From: Bradyrhizobium jicamae
Lineage (GTDB): Bacteria > Pseudomonadota > Alphaproteobacteria > Rhizobiales > Xanthobacteraceae
Assembly: GCF_018130215.1 (NCBI RefSeq)
Contig: NZ_JAFCKQ010000001.1
Span: forward strand, 558,001 to 622,000
Length of the DNA: 64,000 nt
Reading direction: 5' to 3'
Shown: one piece after another, positions 1-9,470 of the stretch
Layout: the number at the start of each line of letters is the position of its first letter
How positions within the stretch are numbered: the stretch's first letter is position 1
Position numbers and translations under genes: made by a program
Notes under the pieces: generated by a model
The model's database searches: none
The model's input: only the letters and a program-made list of their open reading frames with translations
What the model was told of the DNA's origin: nothing

Positions 1-579
1 CTGATGCCGCTGATCGGGCGCGTGATGAAAGACAGCGGTATCGCCTTTGGCGCGCTCGACCGCATTGCCGTCACCACGGGTCCCGGCAGCTTCACCGGCC
101 TGCGCGTCGGCCTCTCGGCGGCGCGCGGCATCGCGCTATCGGCGGAGAAGCCGGTGGTTGGATTGACGACGCTCGCCGCCTATGCCGCGCCCGTCGTCGC
201 CGAAAATGGCGAGCATCCGATCCTCTCCGCCATCGATGCCAGGCATGATCACGTCTATTTCCAGGTCGTCGGTGGGGACGGCAGCCCTCTGATTAAACCG
301 AAGGTGGCGCCGATCGCGGAGGCGCTCGAGGCCGCGCAACACAGCGCGCTGCATCTGGTCGGCAACGCGGCCAAGCTCCTCGCCGGGCGCTGGCCCGCGG
401 ACGCAGTGCCGGCGCTCAGCGTCGATGCCCAGCCCGCGCCTGACATCATTTGGGTTGGCTGGGTCGGCGCAGCGGTGGATCCGGAAACCGCGCCGCCGCG
501 TCCTTTCTACCTGCGCGCCCCGGATGCGAAGCCGCCCAAGGATCAGCTCCAGGTCAGCGCACAGCCCGCGGCAACATGA
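1..579 (+). CDS. tsaB: tRNA threonylcarbamoyladenosine biosynthesis protein TsaB (5' end outside window)
   Basis: TsaB is the non-catalytic partner of TsaD in making N6-threonylcarbamoyladenosine at position 37 of ANN-decoding tRNAs. The frame is open from the first base, so the N-terminus lies upstream; 192 codons are present. The family signature TGPGSFTGLRVG follows about 25 codons in, with the conserved ARGIAL helix after it, as in the ASKHA fold of TsaB/YeaZ. The stop TGA overlaps the ATG of rimI (ATGA), so the two are translationally coupled. TsaB-RimI adjacency is common in bacteria. The other ATPase partner, TsaE, is encoded at 45631 as part of a fusion protein. Identification is firm; only the length is unknown. 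Confidence 0.93.
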   Translation: MMPLIGRVMKDSGIAFGALDRIAVTTGPGSFTGLRVGLSAARGIALSAEKPVVGLTTLAAYAAPVVAENGEHPILSAIDARHDHVYFQVVGGDGSPLIKPKVAPIAEALEAAQHSALHLVGNAAKLLAGRWPADAVPALSVDAQPAPDIIWVGWVGAAVDPETAPPRPFYLRAPDAKPPKDQLQVSAQPAAT

Positions 580-1061
580 TCGGCTGGCTTTCAAGATGGT
601 GGGGCGGCGGCACGCCTGCAGTCGAGCCCGCATCGCTGCGCGACGCAGGCCGGCTCGCGCAACTGCACGGCGCCTCGTTTCACCGCGGCTGGGGAGAAAG
701 CGAGTTCGAGACGATGCTGACCGAGCGCAACACGCTGGTGCATCGCCTCAGGCTCGGGCGCCGGATCATCGGTTTCGCCGTCTCGCGGATGGCAGCCGAC
801 GAAGCGGAAATCCTGTCGATTGCGCTCGATTCAACCGAGCGCGGGCGTGGCCTGTCGCGCGATCTGCTGCTGACCCATCTCGGGCACCTGGCCGGCCGCG
901 GCATCCGCACCATCTTCCTCGAGGTGGAGGAGAATAATCAGCCGGCGCGACGCCTCTACGAATGGGCCGGATTCGGTGTGATCGGCCGCCGCGAGCGTTA
1001 TTACAAGCAGCCCGGCGGGGAACATTTGAACGCGCTTCTGATGCGGCGCGACTTGCCGTAA
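576..1061 (+). CDS. rimI: Ribosomal protein S18-alanine N-acetyltransferase (GNAT)
   Basis: A 161-residue GNAT-fold acetyltransferase. The acetyl-CoA pyrophosphate loop is visible at residues 89-94 (RGRGLS), and the C-terminal EVEENN and ARRLYEWAGF motifs (about 116-133) are typical of RimI. RimI acetylates the N-terminal alanine of ribosomal protein S18. I chose the ATG at 576 because it overlaps the tsaB stop as ATGA; a longer in-frame start upstream would lie inside tsaB. The tsaB-rimI-fur order is the usual alphaproteobacterial arrangement. The N-terminal Trp-rich stretch before the GNAT core is short and of no known meaning. The exact substrate is inferred from family and context. Confidence 0.9.
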   Translation: MIGWLSRWWGGGTPAVEPASLRDAGRLAQLHGASFHRGWGESEFETMLTERNTLVHRLRLGRRIIGFAVSRMAADEAEILSIALDSTERGRGLSRDLLLTHLGHLAGRGIRTIFLEVEENNQPARRLYEWAGFGVIGRRERYYKQPGGEHLNALLMRRDLP

Positions 1062-1113
1062 CATCCGCGCGATGGCAGAACAGCCCTGCTCTGCCACCCA
1101 AGGCCCAAGAAAT

Positions 1114-1566
1114 ATGACCACGGTCAAATCCCCGCCTGCGCAAAGGAACACCGGTATCGAGGCGCGCTGCGCCGCGACCGGCATGCGCATGACCGAGCAG
1201 CGCCGCGTCATTGCGCGCGTGCTGGCGGAGGCCATGGATCACCCCGACGTCGAGGAACTGTACCGGCGCTGCGTGGCTGTCGACGACAAGATTTCGATCT
1301 CGACGGTGTACCGCACGGTGAAGCTGTTCGAGGACGCCGGCATCATCGAGCGTCACGACTTCCGCGAGGGGCGTGCGCGCTACGAGCAGATGCCCGAGAG
1401 CCATCACGACCACCTGATCAATCTGCGCGACGGCAAGGTGATCGAATTCACCTCCGAAGAGATCGAGAAGCTGCAGGCCGAGATCGCGCGCAAGCTCGGC
1501 TACAAGCTGGTCGATCACCGCCTCGAGCTTTATTGCGTCCCGCTCGACGAAGAGAGCAAGGCGTAG
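1114..1566 (+). CDS. fur: Fur-family metalloregulator (Fur/Mur type)
   Basis: A 150-residue Fur-family repressor. The winged-helix recognition region (SISTVYRTVKLF) is at 61-72 and the metal-binding HHDH cluster at 97-100, with His135 near the C-terminus. The CxxC structural-zinc pair of E. coli Fur is absent, as in alphaproteobacterial Fur/Mur proteins. In Bradyrhizobium the protein of this type controls irr and manganese uptake genes. An in-frame ATG at 1072 would add 14 residues; I prefer 1114 because a purine-rich stretch precedes it and the protein then begins like its relatives. It is the third gene of the tsaB-rimI run. Whether it senses mainly iron or manganese cannot be read from the sequence. 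Confidence 0.88.
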   Translation: MTTVKSPPAQRNTGIEARCAATGMRMTEQRRVIARVLAEAMDHPDVEELYRRCVAVDDKISISTVYRTVKLFEDAGIIERHDFREGRARYEQMPESHHDHLINLRDGKVIEFTSEEIEKLQAEIARKLGYKLVDHRLELYCVPLDEESKA

Positions 1567-1580
1567 ACTTCCAGCGCCCC

Positions 1581-1676
1581 GTCATTCCGGGGCGATGCGT
1601 CGGCATGGGACCTCAGATGCGCAATTGCGCATCGGGGATTCGGGGTTCGCTTCCTTTGGTCGCGCCCCGGAATGAC
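1581..1676. repeat. Palindromic intergenic repeat (CCCCGGAATGAC family)
   Basis: The outer arms GTCATTCCGGGGCG (1581-1594) and CGCCCCGGAATGAC (1663-1676) are perfect inverted repeats. At the centre is an 18-base perfect palindrome at 1616-1633 (GATGCGCAATTGCGCATC). The whole element lies between fur and miaB. It resembles the RPE/REP-like intergenic repeats scattered through Bradyrhizobium and Rhodopseudomonas genomes. It would form a long cruciform or RNA hairpin, but no U-tract follows. Confidence 0.8.
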
Positions 1677-1764
1677 CGCCTTGATCACTGGATTTTCGCT
1701 TCTATAGGCTATATTTGAGCCTTGGCGCCCGGATGGCGCCATTTCCACTCCGTTCCAGGGTTCC

Positions 1765-3147
<1,383 letters not shown>

Positions 3148-3152
3148 AATCC

Positions 3153-4208
3153 TTGCCCAAAAGCGCATCGGATTCGTCCTCGCTTGCTCCCAGCCGCAAA
3201 CCTGATCGCGACATGCAGATTCCACCCGAGACCCAGGTCGTCATCGATTTCGACGACAACCGTTCCGCCTCCGCACTGGTCGGCCCTTACGGACAGAACC
3301 TGGCCCTGATCGAGCGCCGGCTGGGGGTCGTCGTCGATTCCCGCGGCAACCATGTCACCATCGCCGGCTCGCGCGACGGCTGCGACGCGGCACGGCGAGT
3401 GCTCGAGACGCTGTACGCACAGGCCATCGAGGGCCATGATCTCGATCAGGGTGAGGTCGAGGGCGCGATTCGCGCGGTGATCGCGCAGGGATCGCTGTTC
3501 GAGTTCGACAACAAGACGGCCAAGCCGACCTTCGAGACGATCAATTTGCGCAAGCGCCCGGTGCGCGCCCGCACCGCGGCGCAGGATTCCTACATCCGCG
3601 CGCTGAAGCGGCACGAGCTGGTGTTCGGCATCGGCCCGGCCGGTACCGGAAAGACCTGGCTTGCGGTCGCGCACGCTGCGCAGCTGTTCGAGCGCAAGGA
3701 GGTCGACCGCATCATTCTGACGCGTCCTGCGGTCGAGGCCGGCGAGCGGCTCGGCTTCCTGCCCGGCGACCTCAAGGAGAAGGTCGATCCGTATCTGCGC
3801 CCGATCTATGACGCGCTGTACGACCTGATGGATGCGCGCGTTGTGGAGCGTGCATTGCAGGGCAACGAGATCGAGATCGCACCGCTGGCGTTCATGCGCG
3901 GCCGCACGCTGACCAATGCCGCGATCATCCTCGACGAAGCGCAGAATACCACGTCGATGCAGATGAAGATGTTCCTGACGCGCCTCGGCGAGAACAGCCG
4001 GATGATCGTCACCGGCGATCCCTCGCAGATCGACCTCCCGCACGGGCAGACCTCGGGGCTTGCCGAGGCGGTGAAGCTGCTCGACGGCGTCGAGGGCATC
4101 GCGCAGGTGCAATTCACCGCCGGCGACGTCATCCGCCATGAACTGGTGGCGCGCATCGTCGCCGCCTATGAGGGATTGCCGCAGCGACCGGCAAACGCCA
4201 GACCTTGA
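3153..4208 (+). CDS. phoH: PhoH family ATPase (YbeZ-like)
   Basis: A 351-residue PhoH-like NTPase. Residues 1-115 form the KH-like N-terminal domain. The Walker A motif GPAGTGKT lies at 161-168, and the Walker B-like ILDEAQN near residue 253. PhoH/YbeZ acts with the ribonuclease YbeY in RNA metabolism and ribosome quality control, and ybeY is the next gene. The start is TTG at 3153, five bases after miaB; no upstream ATG is possible without deep overlap. The reading frame ends in TGA overlapping a possible TTG start of ybeY, a sign of coupled translation. Confidence 0.9.
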   Translation: MPKSASDSSSLAPSRKPDRDMQIPPETQVVIDFDDNRSASALVGPYGQNLALIERRLGVVVDSRGNHVTIAGSRDGCDAARRVLETLYAQAIEGHDLDQGEVEGAIRAVIAQGSLFEFDNKTAKPTFETINLRKRPVRARTAAQDSYIRALKRHELVFGIGPAGTGKTWLAVAHAAQLFERKEVDRIILTRPAVEAGERLGFLPGDLKEKVDPYLRPIYDALYDLMDARVVERALQGNEIEIAPLAFMRGRTLTNAAIILDEAQNTTSMQMKMFLTRLGENSRMIVTGDPSQIDLPHGQTSGLAEAVKLLDGVEGIAQVQFTAGDVIRHELVARIVAAYEGLPQRPANARP

Positions 4209-4774
4209 AACCATCAGCATCGGCCGCGCACCCGCGCGATGCGGGGGCCGGCCCCAACACAGATTTTGGAACCATCGTGTCCTCCATTCCCGCAACCGAG
4301 GTTCTCGTCACGGCCGCATGCTGGCAGACCGAGCCGGATGCCGAGACGGTGATCCATCGCGCCATCGAGGCGGCCGCCGGGATTGCAGACGCCGACGTCG
4401 GGGACGCCGAGCTTGCGATCATGCTGACCGATGACGCCGGAATTCGCACCCTCAACAACAACTGGCGCAACATCGACAAGCCGACCAACGTACTGTCGTT
4501 TCCGGCGCTGCAGCCGACCGGCGACAGCGGAGACGACGATGCCCCGCGCATGCTCGGCGACATCGCGATAGCTTATGAGACGACGCGGCGGGAAGCCGAT
4601 GAGGAAGGCAAACCATTCGACCATCATTTGAGCCATCTTGCGGTGCATGGCTTCCTGCACCTGATCGGCTACGACCACGAGAACGATGACGATGCCGAGG
4701 ACATGGAGGGTCTCGAACGCGAGATTCTCGGGCTTCTCGGCATTCCCGACCCCTATGCGGATCGGAACGACTGA
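4205..4774 (+). CDS. ybeY: Endoribonuclease YbeY (rRNA maturation factor)
   Basis: Zinc-dependent endoribonuclease of the UPF0054 family, involved in 16S rRNA 3'-end maturation and 70S quality control. The metal-binding histidine motif is clear near the C-terminus (HLAVHGFLHLIGYDH), preceded by the typical NxxWRxIDKPTNVLSFP segment. The TTG at 4205 overlaps the phoH stop and gives 189 residues. A GTG at 4277 would remove 24 poorly conserved residues and is an equally credible start. It sits in the miaB-phoH-ybeY-corC-lnt series found across alphaproteobacteria. Confidence 0.92.
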   Translation: MKPSASAAHPRDAGAGPNTDFGTIVSSIPATEVLVTAACWQTEPDAETVIHRAIEAAAGIADADVGDAELAIMLTDDAGIRTLNNNWRNIDKPTNVLSFPALQPTGDSGDDDAPRMLGDIAIAYETTRREADEEGKPFDHHLSHLAVHGFLHLIGYDHENDDDAEDMEGLEREILGLLGIPDPYADRND

Positions 4775-4775
4775 C

Positions 4776-5891
4776 ATGCCGGATTCCGAACCGACCCACG
4801 ACAATCCGCGCAACGTGGGCAACCTGCCCGCCGTGGTGCACGATGGCGAGGTGCAGCGGCCCGCCGCCGAGGGTTGGCTGGTGCGGGCGATCCGCACCCT
4901 GTTCGGCTGGAAGGCCGGATCGGTGCGCGACGACTTGCAGGTCGTGCTCGACGCCTCGACGCCCGACGATGTCGGCTTCTCGGCGATCGAACGCACCATG
5001 CTGCGCAACATCCTGTCGCTCAACGAGCGGCGGATCGCCGACGTCATGGTGCACCGTGCCGACATCGTCGCGGTCAAGCGCGACATTCCGCTCGGCGAGC
5101 TGATGAGCCTGTTCGAGAGCGCGGCACATTCGCGGCTGGTCGTCTACAACGAGACCCTCGACGACCCCGAGGGCATGGTACACATCCGCGACCTGCTCGC
5201 CTTCATGACGGCGAAGGCGCGCGTCAGCGACTTGACCAAGACGCGGCGCAAGAAACCGTTCCCGGCCGGCCTCGACCTCCGCTCGGTCGATCTCGCGCTG
5301 CCGCTGTCCGAAGCGCACATCATCCGCAAGCTGCTCTATATTCCGCCGTCGATGCGGGCGATCGACCTTCTGGCGCAGATGCAAGCCTCGCGCGTCCATC
5401 TCGCGCTCGTAGTGGACGAATATGGCGGCACCGACGGGCTGGTGACGATGGAGGACATCGTCGAGCAGATCGTCGGCGAGATCGACGACGAGCACGATTC
5501 CGACGAGCCGCCGGCGATCGTCCGCCAGGCCGACAACTCCTTCATTGCGGATGCGCGCGCCAGCCTCGACGATGTGCGCTCGGTGATCGGCGAGGACTTC
5601 GTCACCGGCGAGGCCGGCGAGGAGGTGGAGACGCTGGGCGGCTATCTCGTCTCCTTTGTCGGCCGCCTGCCGGTGCGGGGCGAGGTGATTTCCGGGCCCG
5701 GCAATTTCGAGGTCGAGGTGCTCGACGCCGATCCACGGCGGGTGAAGCGGCTGCGCATCACCACCCGCAAGGAGCGGCCCGCCCCGCGCAAGGAGCGCGA
5801 GCGCCGGCGCGAGCAGGCACCCGACTCCGGCACGCCGCAAGCCAATGACAACACACCGCCCGCGTCAGGCGACGGAGCGGGCCAGACGTGA
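4776..5891 (+). CDS. corC: CBS-domain transporter-associated protein (CorC/TlyC family)
   Basis: A soluble 371-residue protein with a tandem CBS pair (about 85-225; MVHRADIVAVKRD and VDEYGGTDGLVTMEDI are recognisable) and a C-terminal CorC_HlyC domain (about 240-330). It has no DUF21 membrane domain. Relatives are annotated as hemolysin C or as CorC, linked to magnesium/cobalt efflux. A direct haemolytic role is not supported by sequence. The ATG at 4776 follows the ybeY stop by one base; longer in-frame versions would overlap ybeY. The stop overlaps the GTG of lnt (GTGA). The highly charged C-terminal 30 residues look disordered. Confidence 0.87.
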   Translation: MPDSEPTHDNPRNVGNLPAVVHDGEVQRPAAEGWLVRAIRTLFGWKAGSVRDDLQVVLDASTPDDVGFSAIERTMLRNILSLNERRIADVMVHRADIVAVKRDIPLGELMSLFESAAHSRLVVYNETLDDPEGMVHIRDLLAFMTAKARVSDLTKTRRKKPFPAGLDLRSVDLALPLSEAHIIRKLLYIPPSMRAIDLLAQMQASRVHLALVVDEYGGTDGLVTMEDIVEQIVGEIDDEHDSDEPPAIVRQADNSFIADARASLDDVRSVIGEDFVTGEAGEEVETLGGYLVSFVGRLPVRGEVISGPGNFEVEVLDADPRRVKRLRITTRKERPAPRKERERRREQAPDSGTPQANDNTPPASGDGAGQT

Positions 5892-7501
5892 GGTTCTCCG
5901 ACAAACTCCGCGCCGCCGTCCTTGCGATCATCCTGACCTGGGGCTGGAAGCGCGCGGCCCTCGCGATCCTCGCAGGCGCGCTCTCGGCGCTGGCGATGGC
6001 GCCGTTCAATGCCTGGCCGGTGCTGTTTCTGACCTTTTCGGTCGCGGTCTGGCTGATCGACGGCGCGGCGGCCGGACGCTGGAACGGCGTGCCGGCGGCG
6101 GCGCTGTCCGGCTTCTGGTTCGGCCTCGGCTATTTCGTGCCGGGATTGTACTGGGTCGGCTACGCTTTCTTCGTCGACGCGCAGACCTTCGCCTGGCTGA
6201 CGCCCTTCGCGGTGCTCGGCCTGCCGAGCTATCTTGCGCTGTTCACCGCCTTCGGTTTCGCGCTGGCGCGGCTGATCTGGCCACGCGACGCCTCACGCGT
6301 GCTCGCACTGGCGGCCAGCCTGACGATCGCGGAATGGCTGCGCGGCCATGTCCTGACCGGATTTCCATGGAATGCGTTCGGCTACGCGCTGAGCGAGCCG
6401 TTGGCGCTGGCACAAACTGCATCCCTGATCGGGCTATGGGGCATGACGTTTCTGGCCGTTGCGATCTTCGCGAGCCCGGCCGTGCTGATCGACGGCTCCT
6501 CGCGCGGTCGCAAGCCCTGGCGCACACCGGTAGCAGCCCTCGCGGTGCTGGCGGCGATGCTGGTGTTCGGGACGATCCGCCTGTCGCGCGAACCGACCAG
6601 GATGGTCGCCAATACCAAGCTGCGCATCATGCAGCCCGATCTGCAGCAGGACGCCAAGTTCAACTACTCCGCCAAGGCGGAGGTGATGCAGAGGTACCTT
6701 ACATTGTCGGACAGGGCGTCCGGCCCGCAATCGACCGGCGTGCGCGATGCGAACATCCTGATCTGGCCGGAATCCGCGTTTCCATTCTTCCTGACGCGGG
6801 AAGCGGATGCGATGGCGCAGATCGCCGATCTGCTACCCAAGGGAACCGTACTGATCACCGGCTCGGTGCGGGCGCCCGACCTGCCGCCCGGTGTCCGCAT
6901 CACACGTGCCTACAATTCGATCTATGTGATCGACCATGACGGCAGCGTGCTCTCGATCTACGACAAGTTGCACCTGGTGCCGTTCGGCGAGTTTCTGCCG
7001 TTCCAGGAGTGGATGGAGAAGCTCGGCTTCGTGCAGCTCACCAAGGTGACGGGCGGCTTCATCCCGGGCACGATCCGGCGAACGCTCGACGTCCCGGGTG
7101 CGCCGCGCGCATTGCCCCTGATCTGCTACGAGGCGATCTTCCCCGGCAGCATCGTCAGCCGCGACGACCGTCCCGGCTGGATCATCAACGTCACCAATGA
7201 CGGCTGGTTCGGACTCTCGACCGGCCCCTACCAGCACCTGCAACAGGCCCGGATGCGCTCGATCGAGGAAGGCCTTCCCATGGTGCGCGCCGCCAATACG
7301 GGCATATCAGCGGTAATCGATCCCGTCGGGCGGATTGTGGCGCATCTCGGACTCGGCATCGAAGGTGTGCTCGACGCCGGCCTGCCGTCGGCCATCGCGC
7401 CGACGATCTATGCGCGCATCGGGAATATTCCGGCCGCTGTGATTGTAATCGTTGCCCTGGCAATCGTGCTGCGGCGACGTTTCCTCAGGCGGAAAGCCTG
7501 A
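5888..7501 (+). CDS. lnt: Apolipoprotein N-acyltransferase Lnt
   Basis: Inner-membrane enzyme of 537 residues that adds the third acyl chain to lipoproteins. About six to seven N-terminal hydrophobic segments span residues 10-230. A periplasmic nitrilase-like domain follows, with the catalytic triad Glu295 (WPESAFPF), Lys360 (YDKLHLVPFGEF) and Cys413 (LICYEAIFPG). A final transmembrane helix lies at about 510-530. The GTG start overlaps the corC stop as GTGA, so translation is coupled. The lnt-corC pairing is conserved from E. coli to rhizobia. All key residues are present and the length is normal. Confidence 0.96.
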   Translation: MRFSDKLRAAVLAIILTWGWKRAALAILAGALSALAMAPFNAWPVLFLTFSVAVWLIDGAAAGRWNGVPAAALSGFWFGLGYFVPGLYWVGYAFFVDAQTFAWLTPFAVLGLPSYLALFTAFGFALARLIWPRDASRVLALAASLTIAEWLRGHVLTGFPWNAFGYALSEPLALAQTASLIGLWGMTFLAVAIFASPAVLIDGSSRGRKPWRTPVAALAVLAAMLVFGTIRLSREPTRMVANTKLRIMQPDLQQDAKFNYSAKAEVMQRYLTLSDRASGPQSTGVRDANILIWPESAFPFFLTREADAMAQIADLLPKGTVLITGSVRAPDLPPGVRITRAYNSIYVIDHDGSVLSIYDKLHLVPFGEFLPFQEWMEKLGFVQLTKVTGGFIPGTIRRTLDVPGAPRALPLICYEAIFPGSIVSRDDRPGWIINVTNDGWFGLSTGPYQHLQQARMRSIEEGLPMVRAANTGISAVIDPVGRIVAHLGLGIEGVLDAGLPSAIAPTIYARIGNIPAAVIVIVALAIVLRRRFLRRKA

Positions 7502-7573
7502 CGACTGCATATTGACGGTTGTCGTCAGACGCCGGAAAAGGGGTCGAAATTCGCCTCTTCGCGATTCCACCAG

Positions 7574-7608
7574 TTGACAGATTGACCGTACACTTCGCAT
7601 TGTACGGT
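7574..7608 (+). promoter_or_regulatory. Probable promoter with overlapping inverted repeat (operator)
   Basis: A TTGACA -35 box (7574-7579) is followed by a perfect inverted repeat, ACCGTACA (7585-7592) and TGTACGGT (7601-7608), separated by 8 bases. The repeat covers the spacer and the likely -10 area (CATTGT at 7598-7603, a weak match). This arrangement suits repression of the downstream XRE regulator gene. The binding protein is inferred, not known. Confidence 0.5.
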
Positions 7609-7635
7609 CCCGAGCAAAATCAGAAGTCCAGTCAG

Positions 7636-7651
7636 CAATTTGCGCAAATTG
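7636..7651. promoter_or_regulatory. 16-base perfect palindrome upstream of XRE regulator
   Basis: CAATTTGCGCAAATTG is fully self-complementary and lies about 105 bases before the regulator's ATG, downstream of the putative promoter. It is a candidate operator for the XRE dimer itself, or for another factor. No transcription terminator features are present. Confidence 0.45.
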
Positions 7652-7755
7652 TCCGCATTTCGTCCCGATCCTCCTCGCAGGATTTGACGGCACCGGCGCC
7701 TGAGGCATACTCCGCTTCCAACCCGCGGGCGCGCAAATCCCTAGGAGAGTTGGAG

Positions 7756-8172
7756 ATGTCGACCAAAGCGCCCAACCCTGTTGACAAATATGTCGGCAGC
7801 CGCGTCCGCATGCGACGCATCATGCTGGGCATGAGTCAGGAGAAACTGGGCGAGGCGCTCGGCCTGACCTTCCAGCAGGTTCAAAAATACGAAAAGGGCA
7901 CCAATCGTGTCGGTGCCAGCCGGCTGCAACAAATCTCCGAGATCCTTCAGGTGCCGGTCTCGTTCCTGTTCGACGGCGGCCCGAGCGGGGTCCGGACCGC
8001 CGACGGTTTCAGCGAGGGCTCCTCGCCGGCCTATGTCTCCGATTTTCTTGCCACCGCCGAGGGCCTGGCGCTGACCCGCGCCTTCACCCGAATCACCGAC
8101 GCCAAGCTCCGCCGCAGCATCGTCGAGCTGGTCGAGCAGATCGCCGCGCGCGAGGCAGCGGACCGGCCCTGA
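7756..8172 (+). CDS. XRE-family transcriptional regulator (PraR-like)
   Basis: A 138-residue cytoplasmic DNA-binding protein. An HTH_3 domain at about 14-70 has the sequence MSQEKLGEALGLTFQQVQKYE, characteristic of the rhizobial PraR/PhrR group, which controls quorum sensing, biofilm and nodulation-related genes. The C-terminal half is helical and may dimerise. The ATG at 7756 has a good ribosome-binding site (AGGAGAGTTGGAG). The 254-base upstream region contains a promoter-like element and two perfect palindromes. In Sinorhizobium the same gene lies between lnt and metK; here lnt precedes it but an M20 peptidase follows. Orthology to praR is likely but not proven. Confidence 0.85.
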   Translation: MSTKAPNPVDKYVGSRVRMRRIMLGMSQEKLGEALGLTFQQVQKYEKGTNRVGASRLQQISEILQVPVSFLFDGGPSGVRTADGFSEGSSPAYVSDFLATAEGLALTRAFTRITDAKLRRSIVELVEQIAAREAADRP

Positions 8173-8230
8173 GCTCGATCATATCGGTTTGAGGGATCGC
8201 CAAATCTGGACTATGTCATCCGGCGCGCCC

Positions 8231-8280
8231 GAGCATGCTCCGGAAAAATGCAAGCCGGTTTTCCGACGAGATCGTGCTCG
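8231..8280. repeat. GAGCATGATCCGGAAAA-type palindromic repeat
   Basis: Left arm GAGCATGCTCCGGAAAA and right arm TTTTCCG...GATCGTGCTC form an imperfect inverted repeat of 50 bases, upstream of the M20 peptidase. The same family occurs at 42750-42822 in this window. It is a common dispersed intergenic element of Bradyrhizobium-like genomes. Confidence 0.7.
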
Positions 8281-8345
8281 AAAGCAAATGCGATCGTGCG
8301 CATGCGCGCAATGACAATCACATCCGCGAGGCGTCAGTGGTGGCC

Positions 8346-9470
8346 ATGTCCAGCAATCCGTTTGAAGCAACAGCGATCCTCGACGGCATCCGCCGCTGGG
8401 TCGAGATCGAGTCTCCGACGGAGCGGCCCGATCAGGTCAACAAGCTCGCCGATCTCGTCGCTTCCGGCTATCGCGACCTGCCGGCGGATGTCGAGCGTGT
8501 TGCAGGACGCGACGGCTGCGGCGATCATCTGGCGGCGCGCTCGTCATGGGGCCAGGACGCGCCGGGCATCCTGGTGCTGAGCCATATCGATACCGTTCAC
8601 CCGATGGGGTTCATCCAGCGCCTGCCGTTCAAGGTCGAGGGCGACAGCGCGTTCGGCCCCGGCATCTACGACATGAAAGGCGGCGCCTATCTCGCCTATC
8701 ATGCCTTCCGGCAAATCTGCACCGACGCGGCTCGCGCGCCGCTCGGCATCACGCAGCTCTACGTTTCGGACGAGGAGATTGGCAGTCCGACCTCGCGGGC
8801 GCTGATCGAGGCCGAGGGCCGCAAGGCAAAGTATGTGCTGGTCACCGAGCCGGCGCGCGACGGCGGCAGGATCGTCACCGGACGCAAGGGTGTGGCGCGC
8901 TTCGACGTGGTCATCAAGGGCGTGCCGGCGCACGCCGGCGCACGCCCGGAGGACGGCCGCAGCGCGATCCACGAGCTCGGCAATGTGATCCAGGCGCTGG
9001 CGGCGATGAACGACCTCAAGCGCGGCATCACCGTCAATGTTGGCGTCGTCAAGGGTGGAACCAAGCCGAATGTGATCGCGGAAGAGGCCATCGCGGAAGT
9101 CGATCTGCGAGTACCGAGCATCGCCGCCGCCGAGGAGCTGGTGCCGAGAATCCTCGGGCTGACATCACGCACCGAGGGCGTCAGCGTGACGGTGACGGGT
9201 GAATTGAACCGTCCGCCCTATGAGAAGAGCAACGCCGGCGCCGCACTCTTCGAGCACGCCAGGGGACTCGCCGCCGAGATCGGCTTCGATCTCGTCGACG
9301 TCTTCACCGGCGGCGGCTCCGACGGCAATTTCACCGCGCCACACACCGCGACCCTCGATGGCCTCGGAGTCGACGGCAAGGGCGCGCATACCCATTACGA
9401 GCAGCTCTACGTCTCGTCGATCGAGCCGCGGGCGCGGCTGCTGTATCGCCTCTACCAGACCTTGCGATGA
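8346..9470 (+). CDS. M20-family metallopeptidase (CPG2-like)
   Basis: A 374-residue zinc hydrolase of the M20/M25/M40 group, resembling carboxypeptidase G2 and acetylornithine deacetylases. Metal-ligand motifs are visible: LSHIDTVHP, YDMKGG, the catalytic EE (SDEEIGS) and the C-terminal histidine region HTHYEQ. The lid/dimerisation domain begins at GRKGVARFDVVIKG. It probably cleaves an N-acyl or C-terminal glutamate-type bond; the substrate is unknown. I take the ATG at 8346 because longer in-frame starts run into a palindromic repeat. It overlaps trmB by ATGA, which suggests the two are co-translated although the functions are unrelated. It occupies the place of metK in Sinorhizobium. Confidence 0.85.
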   Translation: MSSNPFEATAILDGIRRWVEIESPTERPDQVNKLADLVASGYRDLPADVERVAGRDGCGDHLAARSSWGQDAPGILVLSHIDTVHPMGFIQRLPFKVEGDSAFGPGIYDMKGGAYLAYHAFRQICTDAARAPLGITQLYVSDEEIGSPTSRALIEAEGRKAKYVLVTEPARDGGRIVTGRKGVARFDVVIKGVPAHAGARPEDGRSAIHELGNVIQALAAMNDLKRGITVNVGVVKGGTKPNVIAEEAIAEVDLRVPSIAAAEELVPRILGLTSRTEGVSVTVTGELNRPPYEKSNAGAALFEHARGLAAEIGFDLVDVFTGGGSDGNFTAPHTATLDGLGVDGKGAHTHYEQLYVSSIEPRARLLYRLYQTLR

